Shown: positions 26,180 to 36,234, numbered from the stretch's first letter. The stretch is DNA of 64,000 bases from Gallalistipes aquisgranensis (GCF_014982715.1 NZ_JADCJY010000001.1:2232001-2296000), one strand, 5' to 3'. The notes: generated by a model from the sequence alone, not told the origin. Numbers and translations are program-made.

Positions 26180-28774
26180 TCAGCCGATCACCGTCAGCCG
26201 CGCGAACTTGCTCAGCAGGGTTTTGCGTCCGGCGCCGTCGAACTCCACCACGAGCTTCACGTCGTCCGAGGCGCGCTCCACGGCCACGATCCGGCCCCGG
26301 CCGAACTTGCCGTGCTCGACCGTCATTCCCTCGGCGTAGGCCGCCGTTCCGGACGAGGGTGCGGAGAAGCGGCTCGGAGGCACGTCGCCCTCCACGGCCG
26401 GGGAGGCGGCACGCACGCCCATGCTCCTGAAGCGGGTCCCCTCGCCCACCTGCGGCCGGGGCACCTCCACCCTCTCCACGGGCCGCGGGGCCGCGGGCGA
26501 TCCTCCGCCCGGCCGGGGACTGACCCACCGCCGGGCCGCCTCGCCCCGCTGCGTATTGTATTCGCGGTCGGCGGACGAACGGCCGTCGCGCCCGGCATAC
26601 CCACCGCGCGCCGCACCGCCGCCGTACCCCTCCCGGGAAGCTCCGTAACGGCCCGCCGGGGCTCCGCCGGACTCCCGTTCGGCGAAACGCCGCCGGGCTC
26701 CCTCGACGGGGTGTTCCTCCCCGCCTTCGCCGGGGCCCTCCAGGTCGAAGGCGATGTCCAGGTATTTCGGGTCGATCTCCGAGAGGAAGCGGCTCGGGCG
26801 ACAGAACTCCGTGTTGCCCCACTTGAAACGTGTCTCGGAAAAGGTCAGCACCGCCGCCTCCTTCGCCCGCGTGAGGGCCACGTAGAAGAGCCTCCGCTCC
26901 TCCTCCAGCCCCTCGAGCGTGCCCATCCCCATCAGGTTGGGGAAGAGGTTCTCCTCCAGCCCCACGATGAAGACGAAGCGGAACTCCAGCCCTTTGGCGC
27001 TGTGGACGGTCATGAGCGTCACCTTGTTCCGCTCGTCGGGCTTCTCGTTGTCGGCGTCGGTGAGCAGGGCCACGTTCTGGAGCCACTCCTCCAGTGTGGG
27101 AGGACCCGACACCTGCACCCCGGCCCCCTCCGGCAGCCCCTCCGCCTCTTCGGGCGAGGACTCCTGCATGCGCAGCTCCTCCTCGCGCTGCTCCTCGAAG
27201 GTCTTCATCGAGTTGAGCAGCTCCTGTATGTTGTCGAGCGCGCTCATCGCCTCGGGCGTGTTCTCCATCTTGTAGAGCCCGATGATCCCGGAGCGCGCGG
27301 CGATCTCCAGCCCCATGTCGTACAGGCCGGTGGTGGCCCGCATCAGCGACAGCGAACGGATCAGCTCCACGAACTCGCCCACCTTCCTCCCCGCTCCGGA
27401 CTTCAGCGCCAGATCGTCGGCCGGCAGCATCGAAACCGCCTCCCAGAGGCTCACCCCGTGGGCGGCGGCCGCCTCGCCGATCCGGTTCAGGGTCACGTCG
27501 CCGATCCCCCGGGCCGGATAGTTGACGATGCGGCGGAACGCCTCGTCGTCCTTCGGGTTGACCACCAGCCGGATGTAGGCGATCAGGTCCTTCACCTCCT
27601 TGCGCTGGTAGAAGGAGAGACCGCCGTATATCTTATAGGGAATACCCCGCCGGCGCAGCGCCTCCTCCATCACGCGCGACTGCATGTTCGTGCGGTAGAG
27701 CAGCGCCGCCTCGCTCCAGTCGGCCCCGCTGTCGCGCACCCGGGCCCGCAACTCGTCGGCCACCAGCGACGCCTCCTCCTGGTCGGTGTAGGCCTTCAGC
27801 ACCTTGATCGCCTCGCCTTTGGCCCCCTCGGAGAAGGACTCCTTCCTGATCTGGTTGCGGTTCTTCCCGATCACGCTGTTGGCGGCGTTCACGATGGTCT
27901 GCGTCGAACGGTAGTTCTGCTCGAGCTTGAAGATCTCCGCCCCCGGAAAGTCGTTGCGGAAACGGAGGATGTTCTCGATCTTCGCCCCGCGGAACGAGTA
28001 GATGCTCTGCGCGTCGTCGCCCACCACGCAGACGTTGGAGTGGTGCTGGGCCAGCCGCCGGATGATGATGTACTGGGCGTAGTTGGTGTCCTGGTACTCG
28101 TCCACCAGAATGTAGCGGAACATCTGCTGGTACTTGGCCAGCACCTGAGGGAAGTCGCGGAACAGGATGTTGATGTTGAGCAGCAGGTCGTCGAAGTCCA
28201 TCGCCCCGTACTCCCGGCACCTAGCGGCATAGCGTTTGTATATCTCGCAGAGCTGGGGCACCTTCCGCTCGCGGTCCTCGCCCACCAGCGCGGCGTTGGC
28301 CTCGTAGGCCTCCGGCGTCACCAGATTGTTCTTGGCCAGCGAGATGCGGGCCTGGATGGCCGCCGGCTTGTAGGTCTCGTCGCTGAGGGAGAGCTCCCGG
28401 ACGATGGTCTTGATGACATTGCGGCTGTCGGCCGTGTCGTAGATAGTGAACGACTGGGGGTAGCCCAGCGAGGCGGCCTCGGCGCGCAGGATGCGCGAAA
28501 AGATGCTGTGGAAGGTCCCCATCCAGATGTAGCGGCTGCGGGCCTGTCCCACCAGCGCGGCGATCCGCTCGCGCATCTCGGCGGCGGCCTTGTTGGTGAA
28601 GGTGAGGGCGAGGATCGTGTGGGGGGCGACCCCCTGCTCGAGCATGTAGGCGATGCGGCAGGTGAGCACGCGGGTCTTGCCCGATCCGGCGCCCGCCACG
28701 ATCAGCGAAGGCTTCTCGAAATGGACCACGGCGGCACGCTGGGCCTCGTTCAGGTTCTTTATGTAATCCGACAC
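26180..28774 (-). CDS. uvrD: UvrD/PcrA-type superfamily I DNA helicase
   Basis: An 864-residue 3'-5' helicase for nucleotide excision and mismatch repair and for clearing recombination intermediates. The Q motif NLNEAQRAAV is followed by Walker A VAGAGSGKTRVL, ALTFTNKAAAEM, LVDEYQDTN, VVGDDAQSIYSFRGA, EQNYRST and, near the end of the core, VTLMTVHSAKGLEF and VALTRAKE. The C-terminal 150 residues are low-complexity Gly/Arg/Glu-rich sequence ending in a Tudor-like PcrA tail (GMTVEHGKFGRGRIVAVE). It is the first gene of the operon with lrgAB and nth; PcrA is an equally fair name. Confidence 0.95.
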   Translation of the reverse strand: MSDYIKNLNEAQRAAVVHFEKPSLIVAGAGSGKTRVLTCRIAYMLEQGVAPHTILALTFTNKAAAEMRERIAALVGQARSRYIWMGTFHSIFSRILRAEAASLGYPQSFTIYDTADSRNVIKTIVRELSLSDETYKPAAIQARISLAKNNLVTPEAYEANAALVGEDRERKVPQLCEIYKRYAARCREYGAMDFDDLLLNINILFRDFPQVLAKYQQMFRYILVDEYQDTNYAQYIIIRRLAQHHSNVCVVGDDAQSIYSFRGAKIENILRFRNDFPGAEIFKLEQNYRSTQTIVNAANSVIGKNRNQIRKESFSEGAKGEAIKVLKAYTDQEEASLVADELRARVRDSGADWSEAALLYRTNMQSRVMEEALRRRGIPYKIYGGLSFYQRKEVKDLIAYIRLVVNPKDDEAFRRIVNYPARGIGDVTLNRIGEAAAAHGVSLWEAVSMLPADDLALKSGAGRKVGEFVELIRSLSLMRATTGLYDMGLEIAARSGIIGLYKMENTPEAMSALDNIQELLNSMKTFEEQREEELRMQESSPEEAEGLPEGAGVQVSGPPTLEEWLQNVALLTDADNEKPDERNKVTLMTVHSAKGLEFRFVFIVGLEENLFPNLMGMGTLEGLEEERRLFYVALTRAKEAAVLTFSETRFKWGNTEFCRPSRFLSEIDPKYLDIAFDLEGPGEGGEEHPVEGARRRFAERESGGAPAGRYGASREGYGGGAARGGYAGRDGRSSADREYNTQRGEAARRWVSPRPGGGSPAAPRPVERVEVPRPQVGEGTRFRSMGVRAASPAVEGDVPPSRFSAPSSGTAAYAEGMTVEHGKFGRGRIVAVERASDDVKLVVEFDGAGRKTLLSKFARLTVIG

Positions 28775-28793
28775 TTCGTTTCCGTTTTGGGCG

Positions 28794-28801
28794 CAAAGTT
28801 A
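28794..28801 (-). promoter_or_regulatory. -7 box of the uvrD operon
   Basis: Minus-strand TAACTTTG, 20 bases before the uvrD start. It lies 46 bases from the oppositely directed moxR box, forming a compact divergent promoter. Confidence 0.6.
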
Positions 28802-28847
28802 CGAACGAAAAATGTGAAAAGCGGGAGTAATTTTCTTTTTTTTATAA

Positions 28848-28855
28848 TAACTTTG
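28848..28855 (+). promoter_or_regulatory. -7 box of the moxR/Bat operon
   Basis: TAACTTTG on the plus strand. Transcription would start near 28862, so a start codon at 28869 would leave almost no leader. This favours 28914 as the moxR start. Confidence 0.6.
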
Positions 28856-28913
28856 CCTTCCGTTCGTTATGAACGCGGAGACCGGACAAACCGAAAACAA
28901 GATAAACAGAGTT

Positions 28914-29912
28914 ATGAGTGAGGTAATCAACATCAAGGAACTCAACGAGCGCATCGAACGCGAAAGCGTCTTCGTCGACACGCTGAACATGGAGATGGGC
29001 AAAGTGATCGTGGGCCAGAAGCATCTGGTGGACACCCTGCTGATCGGCCTGCTCTCCAACGGGCACATCCTGCTGGAAGGCGTTCCCGGGCTGGCCAAGA
29101 CGCTGGCCATCACCACGCTGGCGCAGGCCGTGGATGCCAAGTTCAGCCGTATCCAGTTCACCCCCGACCTGCTGCCCGCCGACCTGATCGGTACGCTGAT
29201 CTACTCGCAGAAGAGCGAGGAGTTCACCGTGAAGAAGGGTCCCGTGTTCGCCAACTTCGTGCTGGCGGACGAGATCAACCGGTCGCCGGCCAAGGTGCAG
29301 AGCGCCCTGCTCGAGGCGATGCAGGAGCGCCAGGTGACCATCGGCGACCAGACCTATCCCCTGCCCCGGCCGTTCCTCGTGCTGGCCACGCAGAACCCGC
29401 TGGAACAGGAGGGGACCTACCCCCTGCCCGAGGCGCAGGTGGACCGTTTCATGCTCAAGGCCCGGATCACCTATCCCAAGAAGCAGGAGGAGCGCGACAT
29501 CGTGCGCCTGAACCTGCTGGGCGGCGGCCTTCCCCGGCCCAACCGCGTGATCTCGCCCGAGGACATCGTGAAGGCCCGCGAAGTGGTCGGCGACGTCTAC
29601 ATGGACGAGAAGATCGAAAAATACATCGTGGACATCATCTTCGCCACGCGCGAGCCGCAGGAGTACGGGCTGGCCTCGCTCTCGCCGCTCATCGGCTACG
29701 GCGGCTCGCCCCGTGCCAGCATCTCGCTGGCCAGGGCCTCGAAGGCCTACGCCTTCATCAAGCGCCGCGGGTACGTGATCCCCGAGGACGTGCGGGCCGT
29801 ATGCCACGACGTGTTGCGCCACCGCATCGGGCTCACTTACGAGGCCGAAGCCGAGAACATCGACAGCGAGGAGATCATCACCGAGATCCTGAACAAGGTG
29901 GAGGTACCCTAA
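28914..29912 (+). CDS. MoxR-family AAA+ ATPase
   Basis: A 332-residue AAA+ chaperone-like ATPase that usually works with VWA-domain proteins. Walker A is LLEGVPGLAKT, Walker B is FVLADEINRSPAK, and sensor 1 is LVLATQNPLEQEG, followed by LPEAQVDRFMLK. The start MSEVINIKEL at 28914 is chosen over 28869 because the promoter box lies too close to the latter. It heads the aerotolerance-type cluster with DUF58, BatC, BatA and BatB. Confidence 0.93.
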   Translation: MSEVINIKELNERIERESVFVDTLNMEMGKVIVGQKHLVDTLLIGLLSNGHILLEGVPGLAKTLAITTLAQAVDAKFSRIQFTPDLLPADLIGTLIYSQKSEEFTVKKGPVFANFVLADEINRSPAKVQSALLEAMQERQVTIGDQTYPLPRPFLVLATQNPLEQEGTYPLPEAQVDRFMLKARITYPKKQEERDIVRLNLLGGGLPRPNRVISPEDIVKAREVVGDVYMDEKIEKYIVDIIFATREPQEYGLASLSPLIGYGGSPRASISLARASKAYAFIKRRGYVIPEDVRAVCHDVLRHRIGLTYEAEAENIDSEEIITEILNKVEVP

Positions 29913-29927
29913 TCCCTTTCCCCGGCC

Positions 29928-30809
29928 ATGGAAACGAGCAGCGACATACTCAAACAGGTCCGCAAGATCGAGATCAAGACGCGCGGCCTCTCCAACGACA
30001 TCTTCGCGGGGCACTACCACAGCGCCTTCAAGGGGCGCGGCATGGCTTTCAGCGAGGTGAGGGAGTACCGCATCGGCGACGACGTCCGCGACATCGACTG
30101 GAACGTCACCGCCCGCAGCCGCAAGCCCCACATCAAGACCTACGAGGAGGAGCGGGAGCTCACCATGATGCTCCTGGTGGACGTCAGCGGATCGCGCCTG
30201 TTCGGCACCACGGACAAGCTCAAGAAGAACACCATCACCGAGATCGCCGCCGTGCTGGCCTTCTCCGCCGCCGAGAACAACGACAAGGTGGGCTGTATCT
30301 TCTTCAGCGACCGCGTGGAGAAGTTCATCCCGCCGAAAAAGGGGCGCTCCCACATCCTGATGATCATCCGCGAGCTGATCGAGTTCCGTCCCGAGCACCG
30401 CACCACCTCCCTTTCGGAGCCCCTGCGCTACCTGACCAACCTCATCAAGAAGCGCTGCACGACCTTCATCCTCTCCGACTTCCTCGACACGAAGGAGGGC
30501 GAGAGCGCCTTCGAGGAGGCGCTCAAGATCGCCTCGGGCAAGCACGACCTGGTGGGCATCCGCATCTACGACCGTCGGGAGACGGAGCTGCCCGACGTGG
30601 GCATCGTGGAGCTGCAGGACGCGGAGACGGGCCGCAAGGCGTGGGTGGACACCTCCTCCCGCACCGTGCGCGACACCTACCGCCGCCGCTGGGAGGAGAG
30701 CAGCCGCGCGATCGACACCACGCTCAGGCGCAGCCGCGTGGACAGCGTGTCGGTGGCCACGGGCGAGGACTACGTGAAGTCGCTCATCAAGCTCTTCAAG
30801 AAACGGTGA
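29928..30809 (+). CDS. DUF58 domain protein
   Basis: A 293-residue soluble DUF58 protein with a VWA-like fold. The family-typical GRGMAFSEVREYRIGDDVRDIDWNVTAR segment lies at about 40-65, and a MIDAS-like DVSGS occurs at about 85-89. It follows moxR by 15 bases, the standard moxR-DUF58 arrangement that leads the Bat genes in Bacteroidetes. Confidence 0.92.
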   Translation: METSSDILKQVRKIEIKTRGLSNDIFAGHYHSAFKGRGMAFSEVREYRIGDDVRDIDWNVTARSRKPHIKTYEEERELTMMLLVDVSGSRLFGTTDKLKKNTITEIAAVLAFSAAENNDKVGCIFFSDRVEKFIPPKKGRSHILMIIRELIEFRPEHRTTSLSEPLRYLTNLIKKRCTTFILSDFLDTKEGESAFEEALKIASGKHDLVGIRIYDRRETELPDVGIVELQDAETGRKAWVDTSSRTVRDTYRRRWEESSRAIDTTLRRSRVDSVSVATGEDYVKSLIKLFKKR

Positions 30810-30877
30810 CGCCTCCCCTCCGCCGGGGAAGCGTCCGGCACAGAAACGAAACCTTATTTTATCGACATACAAAGACT

Positions 30878-32071
30878 ATGTCCGTAACGAACATACCGCA
30901 TTTTACGATCCGCACGGCGCTCGCGGCGGTGCTGGCCGCAGGCGCGCTCGCGGCGGAGGCGCAGAACGCCCCGGCCGGTTCCGGGGCCGGGAAGGCGGCG
31001 GAGGGAGCCCCCGTCGTCCGCGCCCGCTTCGAGCCCGACAGCGTGGGGATCGGCGACGCCTTTCTGCTCAGGGTCGAGGTCGAGAAGGACATCGTGCAGC
31101 AGATCGGCTTCCCCCAGTTCGACAACAACAAGCTGGGCGACGTGGTCGAGATCATGGAGGAGAGCGCCTGCGACACGCTCGCCCGGGAGGGCCGCCGCGT
31201 GACCCTCGGCAAGAGCTACCGGCTCATCTCCTTCGACGAGGGGATCTACCGCATGGGGCATTTCCCGATGCTCTACATGGACAAGAACATCACCGACACG
31301 CTCTACTCGCGCGACTCGCTCAACCTCTTCGTGGGCACCTACCAGATCGACACCGCGACTCAGACCATCTACGACATCCTGCCCCCGATGGAGACCCCCT
31401 TCCGGCCGGGCGAGATCAGCGGCTACGTGCTCTGGGGGCTGCTGGGCGCCGCCGTACTGGGCGTGCTCGCATGGCTCCTCGTGAAGTACCGCCGCCGGCT
31501 GCCGGGCCTGGGGCCCAAGCCCAAGGAGCCGCCCCACGTGATCGCCATCAAGGCGCTCGAGGCGCTCCACAACCAGAAGGTGTGGCAGAACAACCGGCAT
31601 AAGCTCTATTATACGCGGCTGACCGACATCCTGCGCGAATACCTCACGGGACGTTTCGGCGTGCGGGCCATGGAGATGACCTCGGACGAGATCATGGAGG
31701 CCGTCCGCGGGCTCGACCTCCCGGCCAGGAGCGCCGGGGAGCTGAACGCCCTGCTGCGCACGGCCGACCTAGTGAAATTCGCCAAGCACGTCCCCGAAGC
31801 GGAGGAGAACGAGAGCTCCTACCTGAGCGCCTACTACTTCGTGGAGGAGACCAAGGAGGCCACCGAGACGGCGATCGAAAGTCCCGACACTCCGGTGGAG
31901 CCGGTCACCCCGGCAGACAGGAAGGCCCCTTCCGCCGCGCCGGCCGCGGAAGGAGAGGCGGCCCTCCCCGCATCCGGGGCGTCCGCACCGGGCACGGCAG
32001 GCGACGGAACGCCTGAGAAGCGGCCTGTGCCGCCCCCCGCACCCCAACCGAGAAAGGAGGAGGAACGATGA
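30878..32071 (+). CDS. Bat-cluster membrane protein (BatD-like, function unknown)
   Basis: A 397-residue protein with a signal peptide (residues 1-28), a beta-rich periplasmic domain with the segment FEPDSVGIGDAFLLRVEVEKDI, one transmembrane helix (about 185-205, GYVLWGLLGAAVLGVLAWLL) and a cytoplasmic helical domain. The last 75 residues are Pro/Ala/Glu-rich low complexity. The equivalent gene between DUF58 and the VWA genes is common in Bacteroidetes and is often labelled BatD-like. The stop overlaps the BatC start by four bases (ATGA). Confidence 0.75.
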   Translation: MSVTNIPHFTIRTALAAVLAAGALAAEAQNAPAGSGAGKAAEGAPVVRARFEPDSVGIGDAFLLRVEVEKDIVQQIGFPQFDNNKLGDVVEIMEESACDTLAREGRRVTLGKSYRLISFDEGIYRMGHFPMLYMDKNITDTLYSRDSLNLFVGTYQIDTATQTIYDILPPMETPFRPGEISGYVLWGLLGAAVLGVLAWLLVKYRRRLPGLGPKPKEPPHVIAIKALEALHNQKVWQNNRHKLYYTRLTDILREYLTGRFGVRAMEMTSDEIMEAVRGLDLPARSAGELNALLRTADLVKFAKHVPEAEENESSYLSAYYFVEETKEATETAIESPDTPVEPVTPADRKAPSAAPAAEGEAALPASGASAPGTAGDGTPEKRPVPPPAPQPRKEEER

Positions 32072-32844
32072 AACGGATCGCAGTCATGACGCTGGCCGCC
32101 CTGTTCTGTTCGGCGGGGCTCCACGCACAGAAATATCCCGAACGCCGATACGTCCGTTCGGGCAACGAGGCATACGAACGGAGCAACTACGTGGAGAGCG
32201 AGGCGGCCTACCGCCGGGCGCTGGAGAAGACGCCCGGCTCCTACGAAGCGCAGTTCAACCTGGGCAACGCCCTCTACCGGCAGGGACGCTACCCCGACGC
32301 CGCGCAGGTGTACGGGCAGCTGGCCGCCGACTCCACGCAGACGGAGCGTGCGGCGGGCGCCTTCTACAACACGGGCAACGCCCTGTTCCAGCAGCGCCAG
32401 CTGGAGCAGGCGCTCGAAGCCTACAAGAACGCCCTGCGTCTGAACCCCGGGGACGAGCAGGCCAAGTTCAACCTGGCCTACACCAAGAAGCTGCTCGACA
32501 AGGACAAGAACGGCGGCGGGGGCGGAGGCGACCAAAACCGAAACGACCAGAATCAAAACGACAAGGACAAGAACCGGCAGGGCGGAGACGACCGGAAAGA
32601 CCCGGACAAGAAGGGGCAGGAGAAGAACGACCCCGACCGGCAGCAGGGCGGAGAGAATCCGGACAGGAACCGTCAGGAGCCCGGGAAGTCCGACCCTTCG
32701 GAGGGGCAGCCGCGCGAAGGCGGCATGAGCCGCGAAGAGGCCGACCAGATGCTCCAGGCCATGCAGAACGAGGAGAACAAGACCCGCGAAAAGGTCAACG
32801 CGCAGAAGGCGAAGGCCGTGGGCCGTTCGGGTAAAAACTGGTAA
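32068..32844 (+). CDS. batC: BatC-like TPR protein
   Basis: A 258-residue secreted or membrane-tethered protein with a signal peptide (MKRIAVMTLAALFCSAGLHAQ). Three TPR repeats follow (about 30-145; NLGNALYRQGRYPDAAQVY and NTGNALFQQRQLEQALEAYK are clear). Then comes a long low-complexity tail rich in Gly, Asp, Asn, Lys and Gln (about 148-225) and a short conserved end (SREEADQMLQAMQNEE). In the Bacteroides aerotolerance operon BatC usually follows BatB; here it precedes BatA. Confidence 0.8.
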   Translation: MKRIAVMTLAALFCSAGLHAQKYPERRYVRSGNEAYERSNYVESEAAYRRALEKTPGSYEAQFNLGNALYRQGRYPDAAQVYGQLAADSTQTERAAGAFYNTGNALFQQRQLEQALEAYKNALRLNPGDEQAKFNLAYTKKLLDKDKNGGGGGGDQNRNDQNQNDKDKNRQGGDDRKDPDKKGQEKNDPDRQQGGENPDRNRQEPGKSDPSEGQPREGGMSREEADQMLQAMQNEENKTREKVNAQKAKAVGRSGKNW

Positions 32845-32859
32845 AGAGAGAAGTACGTC

Positions 32860-33855
32860 ATGGATATCATACGTTTCGCAAATCCGCACCTGCTCTGGCT
32901 GCTGCTCCTGCTGCCGGCCATGATCGGGTACTACGTCTACCGCAACCGGCAGGGGGGCGCCACCCTCCGCATCTCCACGCTGGACGGGGTGAAAGGGGCC
33001 CCGAAGACCCTGCGCTACCGGCTGCGGCACCTGCCCTTCGTGCTGCGCTGCTGCACGGTGGCGCTGCTGGCCGTGGCCATGGCCCGTCCGCAGAGCTCGG
33101 AGAGCAACAGCCGCTCCACCACCGAAGGCATCGACATCGTGCTGGCGCTCGACGTCTCGACCAGCATGCTGGCCCGCGACTTCGACCCCGACCGCATCGG
33201 CGCCGCGAAGGAGGTGGCCGCCAAGTTCATCGTGGACCGTCCGAACGACCGGATCGGGCTGGTGATCTTCGCCGGGGAGAGCTTCACGCAGAGCCCGCTG
33301 ACCACCGACAAGAAGTCGCTGCTCAACCTGCTGGGGCAGGTGCAGAGCGGCATGATCGACGACGGAACGGCCATCGGCACCGGTCTGGCCACGGCCATCA
33401 ACCGCCTGCGGGAGAGCGACGCCAAGAGCAAGGTGATCATCCTGCTCACGGACGGCGTGAACAACGTGGGGCAGATCGCCCCCCTCACCGCGGCCGGAAT
33501 CGCCGAAGAGTACGGCATCCGTGTCTACACCGTGGGCGTGGGCTCGATGGGCACGGCCCCCTATCCGGCCGTGGACATCTGGGGCAACATCTCCTTCGTC
33601 CCGGCCAAGGTGGAGATCGACGAGGAGGTGCTCACCCGGATCGCGGAAGAGACCGGGGGCGAGTATTTCCGGGCCACGGACAACAAGACCCTCTCCGCGA
33701 TCTACGACAAGATCAACCAGCTGGAACGCTCCAGGGTCGAGGTCGACAACTTCACCCGCTACCACGAGCGGTTCGCCCCGTTCCTGCTGGCGGCCGTCCT
33801 GCTGCTGGTAGCCGAATTCCTCACCAAGTTCATCTGGCTCCGCCAGATCCCCTAA
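32860..33855 (+). CDS. batA: BatA-like VWA-domain membrane protein
   Basis: A 331-residue protein with two N-terminal membrane helices, a periplasmic or cytoplasmic VWA domain with MIDAS motif LALDVSTSML (about 92-101) and a C-terminal membrane helix (about 305-325). Downstream DGTAIGTGLATAINRL carries the conserved MIDAS Thr, and ILLTDGVNNVG the Asp. It probably forms a complex with BatB and the TPR protein under MoxR control. The gap to BatC is 15 bases. Confidence 0.9.
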   Translation: MDIIRFANPHLLWLLLLLPAMIGYYVYRNRQGGATLRISTLDGVKGAPKTLRYRLRHLPFVLRCCTVALLAVAMARPQSSESNSRSTTEGIDIVLALDVSTSMLARDFDPDRIGAAKEVAAKFIVDRPNDRIGLVIFAGESFTQSPLTTDKKSLLNLLGQVQSGMIDDGTAIGTGLATAINRLRESDAKSKVIILLTDGVNNVGQIAPLTAAGIAEEYGIRVYTVGVGSMGTAPYPAVDIWGNISFVPAKVEIDEEVLTRIAEETGGEYFRATDNKTLSAIYDKINQLERSRVEVDNFTRYHERFAPFLLAAVLLLVAEFLTKFIWLRQIP

Positions 33856-33867
33856 CACCCGCACGTC

Positions 33868-34887
33868 ATGTTCAGATTCGAATCCCCCCATATCCTCTGG
33901 CTGCTGATCCTCGTCCCGCTGCTGATCGGCGGCTACCTCTGGGCCGCCCGGCTCTACCGCCGGCGGCTGGCCCGCTTCGGCGAACCGGAGACCGTCCGCA
34001 CGCTCATGCCCGACGCATCGCCCCTGCGCGTGCGCAACAAGTTCATCCTCTGTCTCGCGGCCCTCGGGCTGCTGGTCGTGGCGCTGGCCCGCCCGCAGTT
34101 CGGTTCGAAACTGCGCGAGGTGACGCGGCAGGGCATCGAGATCATGCTGGCGGTGGACGTCTCCAACAGCATGCTGGCACAGGACTTCGAGCCCAACCGG
34201 CTCGAACGCACCAAATTCGCCATCAACCGCCTGCTCGAAGGGCTCCGCCAGGACCGCGTGGGGCTGGTCGCCTTTGCCGGCGACGCCTACGTGCAGCTCC
34301 CCATCACGGCCGACTACGTGACGGCCCGCAACTTCGCCGCCCAGCTCTCGCCCACGATGGTCTCGCGGCAGGGCACGGCCATCGGCGCGGCCATCGACCT
34401 GGCCGCCAGCTCCTTCTCCTCGGGCAGCGAGGGGAGCCGGGTGCTGATCGTCATCTCGGACGGAGAGAACCACGAGGACGACGCCCTGGCCGCGGCGAAA
34501 CGGGCTGCCGAGCAGGGTATCAAGATCTACACGATCGGTATCGGCACCCCCGAGGGGGCCCCGATCCAGATCGGCGGAGAATTCCTGAAGGACGACCAGG
34601 GCAACATGGTGGTCTCGAAGCTCGACGAGCCCTCGCTGGAGGAGATCGCCCTCTCCACGGGCGGTGCCTACATCCGGGCCACGAACAAGAGCATCGGGCT
34701 GGAGGAGATCATCGCCAAGATCAACCAGACCGAGAAGAAGAAGCTCACCTCCACCATCTTCGAGGAGTTCAACGAACAGTTCCAGTACCTGGTGGGGGCG
34801 GCGCTGCTCCTGCTGCTCGCCGACGTGCTGATGCTCAGCCGCCGCAACCGCATCTTCGCCCGGTTCAACATCTTCAACCGCAGCTGA
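33868..34887 (+). CDS. batB: BatB-like VWA-domain membrane protein
   Basis: A 339-residue paralogue of the preceding gene with the same layout: N-terminal helices, MIDAS motif LAVDVSNSML (about 92-101), QGTAIGAAIDLAASSF and VISDGENHEDDA, then a C-terminal helix (about 308-325). It starts 12 bases after BatA. It is the last recognisable Bat gene here; no BatE follows. Confidence 0.9.
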   Translation: MFRFESPHILWLLILVPLLIGGYLWAARLYRRRLARFGEPETVRTLMPDASPLRVRNKFILCLAALGLLVVALARPQFGSKLREVTRQGIEIMLAVDVSNSMLAQDFEPNRLERTKFAINRLLEGLRQDRVGLVAFAGDAYVQLPITADYVTARNFAAQLSPTMVSRQGTAIGAAIDLAASSFSSGSEGSRVLIVISDGENHEDDALAAAKRAAEQGIKIYTIGIGTPEGAPIQIGGEFLKDDQGNMVVSKLDEPSLEEIALSTGGAYIRATNKSIGLEEIIAKINQTEKKKLTSTIFEEFNEQFQYLVGAALLLLLADVLMLSRRNRIFARFNIFNRS

Positions 34888-35137
34888 CCGCACCGCCGGG
34901 ACCCCGGTTGCGGCCATCCTTCTGCCGATGAACCGGGAGAACCTCATCGGCCCGGCGCACCTCGCCGTCTTCGCGGGTGCGTCCGTCCCCATGCGGAGAT
35001 ACCGGCTCCATCCGACCCTCACCGGCTGCCCGGCCGGAACGGCCGGAACGAGCCGCGACCGACCGGAGTTGTCCGGAAAATTGTGTAATTTCGCAACGTG
35101 CGGGAACTCCACCCGGCACCGAAAACCATACACGACC

Positions 35138-36148
35138 ATGAAGAAAGCACTCCGAACGATCCTCCTGCTGCTCCTGCCGCTGCTCGCGGCCTGCGGGAAA
35201 CAGGAGGGAGGCGGGACGGTCCCCCCGGCCCCCGACTATGCCGACGCGACCTACTGGTACGAGCTCTCCGCCCCCGACCGGGCGGTGGACATCTTCTACG
35301 TCTACCCCACCGTGGGGACCGTTCCCACCGACGAACACGGCAACGTGCTCGAATACACGAACGTAGACCAGCCGCGCGAACGGGAGGCCGCCGTGGCCAA
35401 TCAGCGGTTCAACCGGGAAGCCTACGCGGCCGGGCGGTTCAACTTCTTCGCCCCCTACTACCGGCAGATCACCATGGCCGTCTACGAGGCCGGACCCGAG
35501 GCGGTGGAGGCCCGGAGCGACATTCCCCGCGGAGACATCCGCCGCGCCTTCGACTACTACATGGAGCACCTCAACGGCGGACGTCCGTTCCTGCTGTTGG
35601 GCCACAGCCAGGGATCGGCCGTGCTGATCGACCTGCTCAAGCACGGCATGAGCGAGGCCCGGCGCTCCCGCATGGTGGCCGCCTACCTGATCGGCTACCA
35701 GATCACCCGGGAGGAGCTCGGACGCTATCCCGACCGCCTGCGCCCGGCCGCGGGTCCCGACGACACGGGGGTGATCGTCCTCTACAACTCGCTCACCGAC
35801 CCGGCGGCCCGCTCGCCCCTGATGGACCGTTCGGCGGTCTGCATCAATCCCCTCAACTGGCGCACGGACGGCACCCCCGCCTCCCGCGCCGAGCACCGGG
35901 GCATCATCCGCTACAATCCCGGCACGGACTCCTACGACGAAGTGCCCGGCTACACGACCGGCGCCCGCATCGAGGACCATTACCTGATCTGCGACGACAT
36001 CGACCCCCGCGAATGTTACGCCGAGGAGTACCGGGAGCTCTTCCCGCTGGGCAACCTCCACTTCATGGATTCGTGGCTCTATGCGGTGAACCTGCGCGAG
36101 AACATGGTCCTGCGGAGCGAAGCCTTCCTCTCGTCGGCGCAACGGTGA
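35138..36148 (+). CDS. DUF3089 lipoprotein (alpha/beta-hydrolase-like)
   Basis: A 336-residue lipoprotein with lipobox LLAACGK (Cys20). [12 protein letters not shown] at the start of the mature part and the nucleophile elbow [12 protein letters not shown] (Ser about 165) identify DUF3089, an alpha/beta-hydrolase fold family of unknown substrate. A -7-like TAATTTCG (35086-35093) lies upstream. It follows the Bat cluster by 250 bases and is probably separately transcribed. Confidence 0.85.
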   Translation: MKKALRTILLLLLPLLAACGKQEGGGTVPPAPDYADATYWYELSAPDRAVDIFYVYPTVGTVPTDEHGNVLEYTNVDQPREREAAVANQRFNREAYAAGRFNFFAPYYRQITMAVYEAGPEAVEARSDIPRGDIRRAFDYYMEHLNGGRPFLLLGHSQGSAVLIDLLKHGMSEARRSRMVAAYLIGYQITREELGRYPDRLRPAAGPDDTGVIVLYNSLTDPAARSPLMDRSAVCINPLNWRTDGTPASRAEHRGIIRYNPGTDSYDEVPGYTTGARIEDHYLICDDIDPRECYAEEYRELFPLGNLHFMDSWLYAVNLRENMVLRSEAFLSSAQR

Positions 36149-36210
36149 ATCTTTTCGGAACCGCCGCGATTTTCCGGAGCGGGGAGAGCCGGATTTTTGG
36201 AAAAATTGCG

Positions 36211-36218
36211 TAGCTTTG
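36211..36218 (+). promoter_or_regulatory. -7 box of metX
   Basis: TAGCTTTG matches TAnnTTTG and lies 16 bases before the metX start codon. Confidence 0.55.
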
Positions 36219-36234
36219 CGGGAACAGAAAACCG

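Noticed and set aside
26132-28921. A 929-codon plus-strand open frame opposite uvrD
   Set aside because: It mirrors uvrD codons and has no protein-like features. The uvrD helicase motifs are unmistakable.
31834-35139. A 1101-codon minus-strand open frame across the Bat genes
   Set aside because: It is antisense to four genes with clear TPR and VWA domains and shows only low-complexity residues.
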